Source of the DNA: Gymnorhina tibicen
Lineage: Eukaryota; Chordata; Aves; Passeriformes; Artamidae
Assembly (NCBI GenBank): GCA_013399875.1
Contig: VXAZ01003406.1
Location: 157,207 to 221,206, forward strand
Direction: 5' to 3'
DNA length: 64,000 bases
The first letter of the stretch is position 1, and the number at the start of each line of letters is the position of its first letter. A model generated the notes under the pieces. That model was not told the origin of the DNA. It saw nothing but the letters and a program-made list of their open reading frames with translations, and made no database searches. Of the stretch, positions 12,408 to 20,849 are shown piece by piece. The position numbers and the translations under genes were made by a program.

Positions 12408-13742
12408 CTAAGGGGAGGAGAATGAAACCAAAGCGGAGGCACCACGGGTGACGTCATTTGTATCATACCAGTCAATGGCCTTGGGAATAGCAGTAGTCAT
12501 GGGGCAGGCCACAACATCTCCCCCTTTTTTACTTTTTTGAGAAGGTATAAGGGTGTTAATACAAAAGGCCTTTATCAGGCTGAACATAAGGAGGAAGAGT
12601 AAAATAACAAAGAGAATCCCAAGGACAGTCCTGGCAACTGAGGATGCCCAGCCAGAAAGTCCCCAGCCTTTGAAAATGCTGCCAACCCAGTTCTCAGAGT
12701 CCGTCTTAAGTTGATGGATGCTCGCTTCCAACTCCTTTATGGTCTTATGGAGACTCCTACTGTGGTCACTCAAGTTGAAGCAGCACATCCCATCAAATTC
12801 TTCACAACTGTAGCCGTGGAGCAAGAGGAGGTAGTCAGTCGCTGCGCGATTTTGTAGGGTGGCATGCCTTGTTGCCTCTTCATCCTCCAAAAGCTGACTA
12901 AAGGCCATGGAGGTTAACTTCGTGTGCTGCCCCAGCCAGCAGTCAATATGCAAAATTTCTCCAAGTGCTTTTGCAACTGCCACCCAAGGGACTATGATCG
13001 AAGCGGCTATTTGCTTTGCACTGGGCCAGGTTTCAATTTCTGAGGAGCAATTTAAATCCAGATTCCTGGTGCCCCTCTTTTGGCGGGTCAATTTTGCCAA
13101 ATCTTTCCACTTTAATAATTGCCGCTTCTCTGAGGTCAATGTAACCAAATGTCCCAGGGTGCACAGCCCTCCCCGGAGGCGAGAGGGTAGTCCCATCCAG
13201 GCCCTGTCACCACACAAGAGGAAAATTCCTTTTGGGAATTTTCTTGGTACTGTAGACGACTTGGACATTTCTGGTGCCAAAAAATCACACCAGGGGAGGG
13301 AGGTGTAGGCCTGGTCTATAGGCGTGACAAGCTTTAAGTTACCTGGGCCTTTCCCCATGAACATGCGATCACCCAGTTCGGGCTGATACTTAAAGCTGAC
13401 ACAGTATCGTGCCTTCACGGACCCCAGCAGGTGGATTTCTTGGGGTTCCTCCTCCGCTTTCGGGAGTGTCTCTGTCCAAGTGTCCCATGAGGTGACAGGG
13501 CCAGGCCTTCTCCCAGTGAAGGGGTGATCTTTGGGGGAGAGCGGGATACCAATCAGGCATGTGCTCATGGGGTCTTCAGCCCCCTGCATGTTTAGGCAAA
13601 GTCCCTCTTGCCCCAAGGCTTTGGCCAACGTCACCCACACGTTGGCCTTCGGTTGTTGGGCAATCCAGGTGGTGATCTTGGGGACTGCAGTGAGGGTGGC
13701 AAGGAGCAGCAGTGAGGCTGTCAGAGACATCAGCATCTTCAT
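12408..13742 (-). CDS. env: Endogenous retroviral envelope glycoprotein, uninterrupted
   Basis: A 444-residue frame opens with a hydrophobic signal peptide (residues 4-20). A furin-type site RQKR at 220-223 separates a short surface subunit from the transmembrane subunit. Cysteines 232 and 268 bracket an internal fusion-loop-like hydrophobic segment. A leucine-rich heptad region leads into an immunosuppressive-type segment at about 296-312 and the CX6CC motif at 313-321. A second helix spans 328-350 and the membrane anchor is about 371-394. This layout is that of the avian alpharetrovirus transmembrane protein. The surface part, about 200 residues after signal removal, is much shorter than usual. 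The tail runs through the polypurine tract into the LTR and stops at 12408. No stop or shift interrupts it, in contrast to pol. The start is the first Met ahead of the signal peptide. Expression from a spliced RNA is inferred; no splice sites were assigned. Confidence 0.88.
   Translation of the reverse strand: MKMLMSLTASLLLLATLTAVPKITTWIAQQPKANVWVTLAKALGQEGLCLNMQGAEDPMSTCLIGIPLSPKDHPFTGRRPGPVTSWDTWTETLPKAEEEPQEIHLLGSVKARYCVSFKYQPELGDRMFMGKGPGNLKLVTPIDQAYTSLPWCDFLAPEMSKSSTVPRKFPKGIFLLCGDRAWMGLPSRLRGGLCTLGHLVTLTSEKRQLLKWKDLAKLTRQKRGTRNLDLNCSSEIETWPSAKQIAASIIVPWVAVAKALGEILHIDCWLGQHTKLTSMAFSQLLEDEEATRHATLQNRAATDYLLLLHGYSCEEFDGMCCFNLSDHSRSLHKTIKELEASIHQLKTDSENWVGSIFKGWGLSGWASSVARTVLGILFVILLFLLMFSLIKAFCINTLIPSQKSKKGGDVVACPMTTAIPKAIDWYDTNDVTRGASALVSFSSP
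12449..12456. promoter_or_regulatory. Palindromic CRE (TGACGTCA) in the LTR U3
   Basis: A full 8-bp consensus CREB/ATF site that also falls within the last codons of env. Its two CpG-flanked half sites are intact, unlike many methylated old LTRs. Function is inferred from the motif. Confidence 0.5.
12517..12530 (-). other. 3' polypurine tract of the provirus
   Basis: In proviral sense AAAAAAGGGGGAGA ends exactly at the TG that opens the LTR, the normal place and form of the plus-strand primer. A second, shorter A-rich block lies just upstream. The tract is translated as part of the env frame. Confidence 0.8.
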
Positions 13743-14086
13743 AATCTAGGGAAAACTTAACAAAGGTAAAGTCAAGATGATTTTACTTTACTCCCCCTAA
13801 AAGGAAATTCTAAGTCAGGGGGAAAGGGAACATAACGTATTTTAACATTCTGATTCACACGATAGGGCGCACCAGTGAATTCGGACAACAAGAAGGGTAA
13901 ACGAGGTAGTTCGTGTTAGCAGCAGAATGCCAGGGGTGATGCGGGCAGCATCCCCAGCAGTGGATACCGCACATCAAAAAGAAGGGGAAAGGGTAACTTG
14001 GAGTAAGGGAAATACAAGAGGGAAGAACATGAAGGGCAGACTGGAGGACACGTATTTCGGGATGGATTGGTGGCTATTCATCTTTT
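13743..14086 (-). other. Spacer between pol and env
   Basis: About 340 bp of the provirus between the last open stretch of the pol frame and the env start codon. It would hold the env splice acceptor and untranslated leader. An open plus-strand frame here (13927-14124) runs against the retroviral genes and has no domain. No duplicated sequence or extra gene was recognised. Confidence 0.5.
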
Positions 14087-15019
14087 TTACGCCTCCTTTT
14101 CCAGGCAGCCTGTCTCCTGTTTAGGTTTTGTTGCCACCTCGTCACAGGGTGGGTGATTGCTTAAAGAATCTGCAGGGGTAGGCTTCACATAGGGTTTAAT
14201 AAACTTTCCAGGGACCTACTTAGGGCCCACAGGGGTGGAAATGCAGGCATGACCTCGCCCCCAGGTAATCAAGGGGAATGGGCCCTGCATCTGATGAGAT
14301 TCGGGGTCCTTGATCAGCACCGGCGGTTGCTCCTTCAATTTAGCTTTGCTTGTGTTAGTAAAGTGCCGGTATACAGGGCGAAGCGGTTCCTCAAATAAGT
14401 TGTTTAAGAAGTTTATCGTAAATAAAACTCGGCAGAGTCTCACAGTAGGAGAGTTGAGCTTTGCTACCCCCTGCTGCTGACCAAGGACCCTTTTTAATGT
14501 TTGGTGGGCCCATTCTACGATCGACTGTCCTGTGGGCGAGTGGGGAATCCCTGTAGAGTGCCTTATTCCCCACACATCACAAAACTGTTTAAAATCGTCC
14601 GATGTATACGCAGGGCCATTGTCTGTCTTAATGTTCGCGGGCACGCCCAGGGTAGCGAAGGCCTGAAGCAGATGTCTTTGTACATCTGTAGCTTTTTCCC
14701 CAGTGTGTGCCAACGTGAACATAGCCCCTGAAAATGTGTCTACGGACACATGTACATACTTTTGTCTTCCAAATTCAGGGATGTGCGTGACATCCATCTG
14801 CCACAGCTGGCAGCTTTCCAGGTCCCTGGAGTTAACCCCAGTGTTTAAAGAGGGCACCTGGAAGGACTGACAAGTCGGGCATATAGCCACAATAGCTCGG
14901 GCCTGGTCCCAAGTAAGGCCGAACATCTGAACTAGTGCTGGTACGTTTTGATGATACAGCTCGTGGCTTAACTTAGCCTGTTGGAATATGTTCGGGACCA
15001 TAGGGACAGTGACGGGAGC
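14087..15019 (-). pseudogene. pol: Integrase part of the proviral pol
   Basis: The zinc-binding HHCC set is complete (positions 61, 65, 89 and 92 in the frame that opens at 15145). The catalytic triad follows: D118 in a QMDVTH context, D175 in TDNGPAY and E211. A C-terminal segment ending WGRGHA with the usual Trp/Gly pattern is also present. An in-frame TAG at 14216-14218 cuts the frame. The same frame then stays open to a TAA at 14087-14089, so the stop removes about 40 C-terminal residues. This is the best-preserved part of pol, and its catalytic residues are all present. It has no start codon of its own, being made as part of Gag-Pro-Pol. Confidence 0.87.
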
Positions 15020-15455
15020 TGCTAATGCGTCCGCTCGCTGGTTGCCTTCAGTGATAGGTCCAGGCAAATCGGTATGTGACCTGACATGCATGACCTGAAA
15101 CAGGTGCACTTGGTGGGAGAGTAGATATATCAGTGTTGAGAGCAATTCACATAATTTGTGGTTGGACTTCCTTCAACAGCATGTTTTCTGCTCTGGATAC
15201 CACCCCAGCAACATAAGCCGAATCAGTTAGTATGTTGAGGGGCTCAGGGAACCTCTCAAAGGCCCTAACAACGGCGGCAAGTTCTGCAATCTGAGGTGAT
15301 CCTTCGACCACCTGGACATCAGCCTCCCACTGCTGTGTCTTTCGGTTCTTCCAAGTCAAAACTGACTTGCGCGAACCGCCCGAGCCGTCAGTGAAAACCA
15401 TCAAGGCCTTTAGAGGGGTTTTACTTTGTTTATCTTTGGGCGCCAATTTGAACAT
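15020..15455 (-). pseudogene. pol: RNase H part of the proviral pol
   Basis: Retroviral RNase H signatures are visible: an Asp in VFTDGSGGS, a Glu in QIAELAAV, an Asp in LTDSAYVAG, and the final Asp in GNQRADALA. The last lies in a different frame, because the frame changes near 15145. A second change near 15455 separates RNase H from the connection domain. The four acidic positions survive but no single frame contains them all, so no active enzyme can be made without frameshifting. Confidence 0.83.
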
Positions 15456-16790
15456 AGTGTTGAATAATTTGTGTTTGCCGTGATTGATAAAATTTTCCCT
15501 GAATAGGCTTCCAGAGCGTATTGAAGATGTTCTGAAAACTGAAGCAAGTGCTCCAAGGCTGAATTCGTGAATGGCAAATTCATGCAGTCGAAATCACATC
15601 CGGCCAACAAGCAGAGGCAAGCTCAGGCCCTCATCATGAGCTGCGCAACCAGTTCTTGTGGCCTTGTGATGCTTTTGGATGGCTTATGTGGCAGAAAGAT
15701 CCACTCTATGATCAAAAGTGGGTCTTTCTGCACTGCATCCCACTGATAGATTAATCCGGTGAAATGTGGGCTGGCGCCCAGCACAATAAATTGGAATGCC
15801 AACTGCGGGTTTACCCGGTGGGCCTGGCGTTTAGAGATGGCCTCCTGCACCTTTGTGATGGCATAGCGTGCTGCCTCAGTCAGGGTCCAGGGAGAGTCCA
15901 AGTCCTCGTTGCCGACAAAAACAATGGGGCTGAACAATGGGGCAAGGGTCTCTGTCTGGATCCCCAATAGAAGGCGGATCCAGTTAATGGACCCGCACAG
16001 CTAGTGCAGTTCTCAGAGCATCCGGGGGTTGTCCTGGATGACCGGCGGCTGGGGAACGATGGTCCTCTCCCAGATCTGAACTCCAAGATACTTCACCGGG
16101 CACGAGCGTTGGATCTTGTCTTGTTGGATCTGAAAACCCGCCTTTTCAATTGCCGATACAGTTAGTTTTAGTGTCATGTCCAGGTAAGTGTCATCTTTTG
16201 CGCAGACAAGGACATCGTCCATGTAGTGTAGTATAATCGCTTTGTCTGCCTCTTTTTGGACAGGGGGACAGGACCCTTGCAACAAACCACTGTCATATTG
16301 TAGGGGAGCAATACACACCAGTGGAACCTGCGCAGGGGAGCTTGCCTATTCAAGGATGGAATTGAAAAGGCAAAACGGGGAGCATCCTCAGGGTGCAGTG
16401 GGATGTGGAAAAAACAGTCCTTGATGTCAATGACTGCGAATTACCATAGCCGAGGGAGCATGGTGGGCAATGGTAGGCCAGGTTGCAGGGGCCCCATGTC
16501 AACAATGACCTCATTAATTTTTCTGAGGTCTTGAAGGAGCCTCCAACTGTCTTTGCCTGGTTTTTTAATGACAAAAACACGGGAGTTCCAAGGGCTATTA
16601 GATGGGACTATATTGCCCTTGGCAAGCTGCTCCTCCACGAGGGACTCGAGAGCGCTTAATTTTTCCTTTGTTAAAGGCCACTGATCCACCCACATGGGCT
16701 TATCTGATGACCAATTCAAGCGTGGCGTGGCGCACTCATCAGTGGCCCTGACTGAAAAACCTGTTTCGGGTTTGCTATCTCCAGTCAAGT
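15456..16790 (-). pseudogene. pol: Reverse transcriptase and connection parts of the proviral pol
   Basis: The N-terminal region has the class II context (WVDQWPL, then [34 protein letters not shown]). An in-frame TAA at 16441-16443 directly precedes motif A (VIDIKDCFF). A frameshift between motif A and the catalytic YMDD (16214-16225) moves the rest to another frame. Further stops lie near 16010, 16000 and 15620 in the thumb and connection. The motif A to YMDD distance is about 70 codons, slightly short, suggesting a small deletion at the shift. The YMDD itself is intact. The pol frame overlaps the end of pro, as expected for a -1 ribosomal shift. Confidence 0.86.
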
Positions 16791-17640
16791 CCCCCATTGA
16801 GACAGGAGGTCCTGTCCCCATAATGTGAACCGTGCGTCCACCACAAAAGGCCGGACAGAAGCAATGTTCCCTTCCAGACCCTCGATAACAATTGGGGACG
16901 TGCTCCTCTCTGCCTTGGTGCGTCCACCGATCCCCAAGAGGCTGCCCGCAACCGGTCATAATTGCCAGGTTTGGGGCCAATCCCTATGTGAGATGACAGT
17001 CACGTCTGCTCCAGTATCAGTCATACCTGGCAGCTCCACAACCGATTCACCACTGCACAGTCTGCAAGTAAGGCTCGGCTTGTCCTGTCTGATGATTTCC
17101 ATACAAAAGGCGGACTTGTCCTGTTTGGTAACGTCCTCATCCTCCGGGAGGATTATTCCCCTGGCGATCTCAGTGCCCTTAGGAAAAAACAATAGAGGGT
17201 TAACGCATTTCATCATGAATACAACAGTTCCTGTGACCTGTGAGATGTACCGTAGGGCAGATTCTTAGTCCCATTGTGGTAATGTCCGTGTCCCCTAGGA
17301 TAAAGACAGGGGTAGCTTGCAGAACCGCACAGGAAACGGAAGCAGTGACCAGTCTCTGTGGTTCTTCTCCCGCTGCGAACTGCAAGGAAGTGTCAATTTT
17401 TAACCGGACATACCTTCTGGGTTTACCCAAGCATGATGATACCACTCTCTGGGCAGTACAGTTTTCACAGTGTCCTGTTGTCACAAAGGGTATGGCCATT
17501 TTATTTGTGTCCAAGCATGAGGCCGTGCCGTGTTCATTTAACAGTTTTCCTGCTGTGCTGGCGGTGGTTGCTGCTGCTGGTGTTGACACTGCTGTTGACA
17601 AGGGCAGTGTCCTTGCTGCTGGTTTTGTTGTGGGGCCCAT
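16785..17640 (-). pseudogene. pro: pro: dUTPase-like segment followed by aspartic protease
   Basis: This frame begins about 100 bp before gag ends and is one base back from it, fitting a -1 gag-pro shift. Its first half has the dUTPase pattern FILGDTD..GL...P, then FFPKGTEIARGIILPE. The uracil-pocket motif lacks the usual Asp, so catalytic activity is unlikely even apart from the breaks. A frameshift near 17210 comes next. The protease follows with the DTG active site (MTDTGADVTVIS) and a C-terminal [11 protein letters not shown] flap-end signature before the TGA at 16785-16787. One TGA near 16955 interrupts the protease. The dUTPase-protease order is typical of betaretroviruses and absent from alpharetroviruses. 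Confidence 0.75.
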
Positions 17641-17776
17641 TTTTTATAGTTAAAGCGTCTGGGCTCCTTGCAAGCACGCCACCAATGTCCCGGCTTCCCG
17701 CAGTTGGAGCAGACATTGCTATTCCTCCTCACTCTCTGCTCTGTGTCCTGAGTGGTGTCTACAGTGGTTCCCACAA

Positions 17777-17800
17777 CTCCCCCCTTTTTACTTTTTTGAG
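17777..17800 (-). other. Second polypurine-like tract inside gag
   Basis: This 24-bp stretch matches the env/LTR polypurine region at 12518-12541 in 23 of 24 positions and in the same orientation. In gag it encodes a QKSKKGG peptide, the same peptide that env encodes at its polypurine tract. It could act as an internal plus-strand primer or be a relic of recombination; the sequence alone cannot decide. Confidence 0.6.
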
Positions 17801-18540
17801 CACAGGTGGGAAGAGCTCGGGTCATGCAGGCCTCTATCATTTTGTTAAGTGTGGGAGGTGGGTCCAGAGGAATGGTCTGTAAGACCTTCTTACAGGCCTC
17901 GTTGGCATTGACTCATGTGACAGAGCACAATACCTCCTGCTGAGCCTCAATTGTCTTTATTTGCCTCTGCACTGCTTCCGTGAGGCGATCTGTAAATTGA
18001 ATAAAAGCTTCCTCAGGTCCCTGCATGATTTGGGTATAAGAGGTTACCGGCGTGGAGTCCGTGGGAGTGAGGAATAGGGCATGTTGAGCTGCATTCTGGA
18101 TACTTCCCAGTACTGGCTCCGTAAGGGCTGTCACCTGGTCTTGCGGTTTAAACCACTGTCCAGTGCCCGTAAGATGTTCCATTGTCAAATGTGCTTGCGC
18201 CGGGTCTCGTTGGAATACTGTGAGCTGTTCTTGTAGGGCACGCTTCCACAGTTCCTCCCACATCAGGAATTCTGATGGGGTGAGCAGGCACGATACGACA
18301 GTTTTCAAGTCGTGAGGAGCAAGCACACTTGCGGACAGGGTCCCCTGAAACATACTCTTAAAGTAAGGTGAATCCCTCCCAAAATCTTTTGCCACCTTGC
18401 ACAGTTCCTTTAGGTTGGTTGCGGGGAAGGGTTCCCACCGCGGATTGTTGCTGGCCCGGTTATAAGTAACCGGAGCGGCAAAAATCTCATTGGCTCCGGT
18501 TGGCTTCTGGTATTCCGGCCCACAACATCCGGCCTCGGTA

Positions 18541-18582
18541 GCGTGGGAACCGGAAGTAGAGGCGTGGGAACCGGAAGTTGGG
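18541..18582 (-). repeat. 21-bp tandem duplication in the gag linker
   Basis: Units at 18541-18561 and 18562-18582 share GCGTGGGAACCGGAAGT and differ only at the end. Twenty-one bases is seven codons, so the repeat keeps the gag frame and yields two TSGSHA-type peptides. Each unit also holds an ETS-type CCGGAAGT on the plus strand. Confidence 0.8.
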
Positions 18583-20108
18583 TGGCAAGGGGCGGAGCCT
18601 CAGGTGGGTGGGGCCGGAAGGGGGGTGCAGTCAGGAATGGGGGCAGGGGGACCCAATGCAGGGAGCAGGGCCTGCGGATGCCAGAAAGGAGGGGCTAGGG
18701 GCGGAGCTAGGCAAGGTGGCATCAAGAGGAGACGCTTGCTTCTTCAGAAGAGAGTGGTGTCGATATTCCTCTTAAAGGAACACTGCCAGTGGTTCCCTTC
18801 TCCTTGTGTCAAGGGGGGTGCTATTATCAGATACTTTCACCTGGTAACTGCATAACACTGCTTTTGACGTGGAACAGTTCCCTGCAGGTTCCTCTGTACT
18901 GCCCCAATTTCATCTATTTCATGAAAAATTTGGGTTGTGTAGTCAGACGTAACCACAAAGATACTTATTTGTTTTTGTCAAATATTGAGATTTTAGTCAG
19001 AAATTCAGGACAGAAAAGAGGTGCAACTGAAAAAATAGTAAGAGGCATCTGGTGTACCCAGAGATTTAGCAGCTAAGCTAATATGAGAAGAAAGAAGTCC
19101 AAGCAACGTGAATCACAGCTTTGTGCTCTTAAACATCTATGTCTAATAGAGCTGCAGTAACCCCAAAGGGAAGGAACCACATCCGCAGACAAACAGATTT
19201 CATGCTAGCCACCACAGGCTGCACTGACAATGTGTGGTCGTAAGCCATGTCTTCTTTCTGGTGGAGTTTCTCCTAATCTTTAGCCAAAAACAACTTTGAA
19301 ACAATCTTTTGCTGGAAGTCATAGTAGTTTGGGGAATATAAGCAGATATTTCTATACAGAGTGCATGGTTTGGTTTATGTATACTAAAAAGCTCTGTTTT
19401 ATCTATACTTAAGTGATAAAAACTATGGAAAGTATGAAAAAATCAATCAATCTACATTTTAAATCAAATATATGTTGAGATTTCTCATAAACAGCAAGTC
19501 ACAGGCATTTCTACATGTTTATATGTATGTTTGAAATAATAAAACACATTTAATGTGATTTTCTTCATGCTGTAGTTCAGGTCCTACATTATTTACAAGA
19601 GTAACTTCTAGAATTTTTTTTTATATTATCCATTTTATGAATTTTGACTCGGGTTTCTCAGACCTGTGATGTATCTTAGTGAGAATTAATAAGCCTTTCT
19701 TAAATAACAGCAAAACCCAGTGGCTGTGAGTTGCTGGTAGAAGTCAGACTAAATTATCTTTCACTTCTACAATACTTTATCTACCAGAGTGTCTACCAAG
19801 TTTCCTTCTTCATCTAGATTCTAACATCTGAAATGCAGTGTACTGAGGAAAAGCAAAGACATAGTCTGTCCCTAAGAAAGCCTGATTCTTTTTAGTGGGC
19901 AAAAAACTCCCCTCTGTCAATCACATATAATATTTCCTAAGGACTGAGACTTTTTATAGTAGTGTCAACTGGAATAAGTAGATTGGTCAACAAATGATCA
20001 CAGCTTCCAGTATCCAACAATCTTGATTGTGTTTCCTGGTATATTATTGCTGCTACCTTAAATTTACTCCCTTGCCTTTCACAAGTCAACTATTTTCACT
20101 CTCTTTAT

Positions 20109-20193
20109 TCAAAAAAAAGAAAACCCACAAACAAAACCCCAACCAACCAATCAAAACAAAAACAAACAAAAAACCCCCACCAAAACCCAACAC
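20109..20193. repeat. A-rich low-complexity tract (CAAA/CCAA type)
   Basis: Irregular runs of A broken by C and CC, without a fixed repeat period. It may be the decayed tail of an old insertion, but no body of a retroposon was seen beside it. Confidence 0.7.
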
Positions 20194-20686
20194 AATGGCT
20201 TGTTAAAGAAGTGCAAGTGCATCCAAATTGATAAGAGACGTTGAAGTTCTGCATCTTGTAATGTCATTGCTTCTTTATAACGTTCCCACTATACCTACCA
20301 GCAGATATGCGTATTATGAAGTTGAAAGCACTTAAAATTGAAAAATTATTTTTAAAAATATCTCTTTTCCTAAAGGCATTTTTTTTCAAATTAAAATGAT
20401 CTGGTAACTTTTCTGAAATTTTTATATTCCCTTGAGTTATCTGCTGTTCGTTGCATGTGAGCACCTTTGATGCACACTGATACGAGAAAATACCTAGGAA
20501 TGACTTAGTAGCACAGAAAAGTTGCAATTTCTGCTATGCAGTAGCCGAAGAAGGGCATTAACTCTTAAAAGATCTACAGCATTTCATGGGCTAAATCTTC
20601 TGGAAATAAATATTTTTATTGGAAACATAGATTACTTCTATATCTTCCATATATTCTTGAAGAGTTTTGTGCCATTGTTCAAGGTT

Positions 20687-20714
20687 TCCAGTTGAAAAGA
20701 TCCAGTTGAAAAGA
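20687..20714. repeat. Exact 14-bp tandem duplication
   Basis: TCCAGTTGAAAAGA occurs twice in direct contact (20687-20700 and 20701-20714) with no mismatch. Confidence 0.88.
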
Positions 20715-20849
20715 TTGCTTTAAACCTGAAAAAAAGGTCTCTCTTTTCCTTTTTTTCCCCTTCTTATTATGAGAGGAAGGAAGCATTAAAAAGCAACAAA
20801 AGAGTAAAGTAAGGTATTTCTGAGAAAGCACAGCATGTTTCTTTTGTAG

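Larger units (their letters stand above)
11972..12516 (-). repeat. 3' LTR of the provirus
   Basis: In proviral sense it begins TGTTGTGGC directly after the polypurine tract and ends with the complement of TGTCGCGGC, giving imperfect inverted ends (7 of 9 bases match) and a length of 545 bp. It contains a palindromic CRE, three inverted CCAAT boxes, a TATA-like element and an ATTAAA poly(A) signal in the right order on the minus strand. The six host bases next to its outer end are TAGGGA (11966-11971); no matching copy was found at the other end of the provirus. The last 36 or so env codons lie inside its U3. Confidence 0.8.
11972..18745 (-). mobile_element. 5'-incomplete endogenous retrovirus, betaretrovirus-like gag-pro-pol with alpharetrovirus-type env
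   Basis: Reading on the minus strand, the order is gag (capsid, zinc knuckle), dUTPase-like segment, protease, reverse transcriptase, RNase H, integrase, env and a 3' LTR. The gag, pro and pol frames follow one another as two -1 steps, as in betaretroviruses, whereas the env transmembrane part has the internal fusion loop and CX6CC arrangement of avian alpharetroviruses. Gag, pro and pol are broken by several stops and frameshifts; env is open. No second copy of the LTR and no tRNA primer-binding site was found above 18745, so the 5' end looks lost or too diverged to see. The right boundary is uncertain by about 150 bp. Confidence 0.9.
17538..18745 (-). pseudogene. gag: gag: proline-rich region, capsid and nucleocapsid
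   Basis: From about 18745 a proline-rich stretch (LAPPLAPPFWHP and on) leads, after a TGA near 18600, through a duplicated 7-residue Ser/Gly/His unit to the capsid start (a YNRASNNPRWEPFP context). The capsid carries the major homology region, QGPEEAFIQFTDRL. After a TGA near 17923 the same frame stays open into the nucleocapsid, with one CX2CX4HX4C zinc knuckle (CSNCGKPGHWWRAC) and a glutamine-rich tail ending at 17538. All of these share one frame, so the visible breaks are stops, not shifts. No matrix domain or initiation codon could be recognised, which fits loss of the 5' end. Confidence 0.85.
18746..20849. other. Proviral 5' boundary zone and unique DNA
   Basis: The first 100-150 bp may still be provirus, but no LTR, primer-binding site or matrix coding was recognised. 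The remainder is AT-rich unique DNA with an A/C-rich simple tract at 20109-20193 and a 14-bp tandem duplication at 20687-20714. No gene-like frame is present. Confidence 0.5.

Noticed and set aside
12907..13308. 133-codon plus-strand frame
   Set aside because: Antisense shadow of env, which has clear domains on the minus strand.
18526..18545. LTR terminus (CACAACATCC resembles the LTR start)
   Set aside because: It lies within gag coding sequence, upstream of the capsid start and in the wrong position for a 5' LTR end; no further LTR similarity adjoins it.
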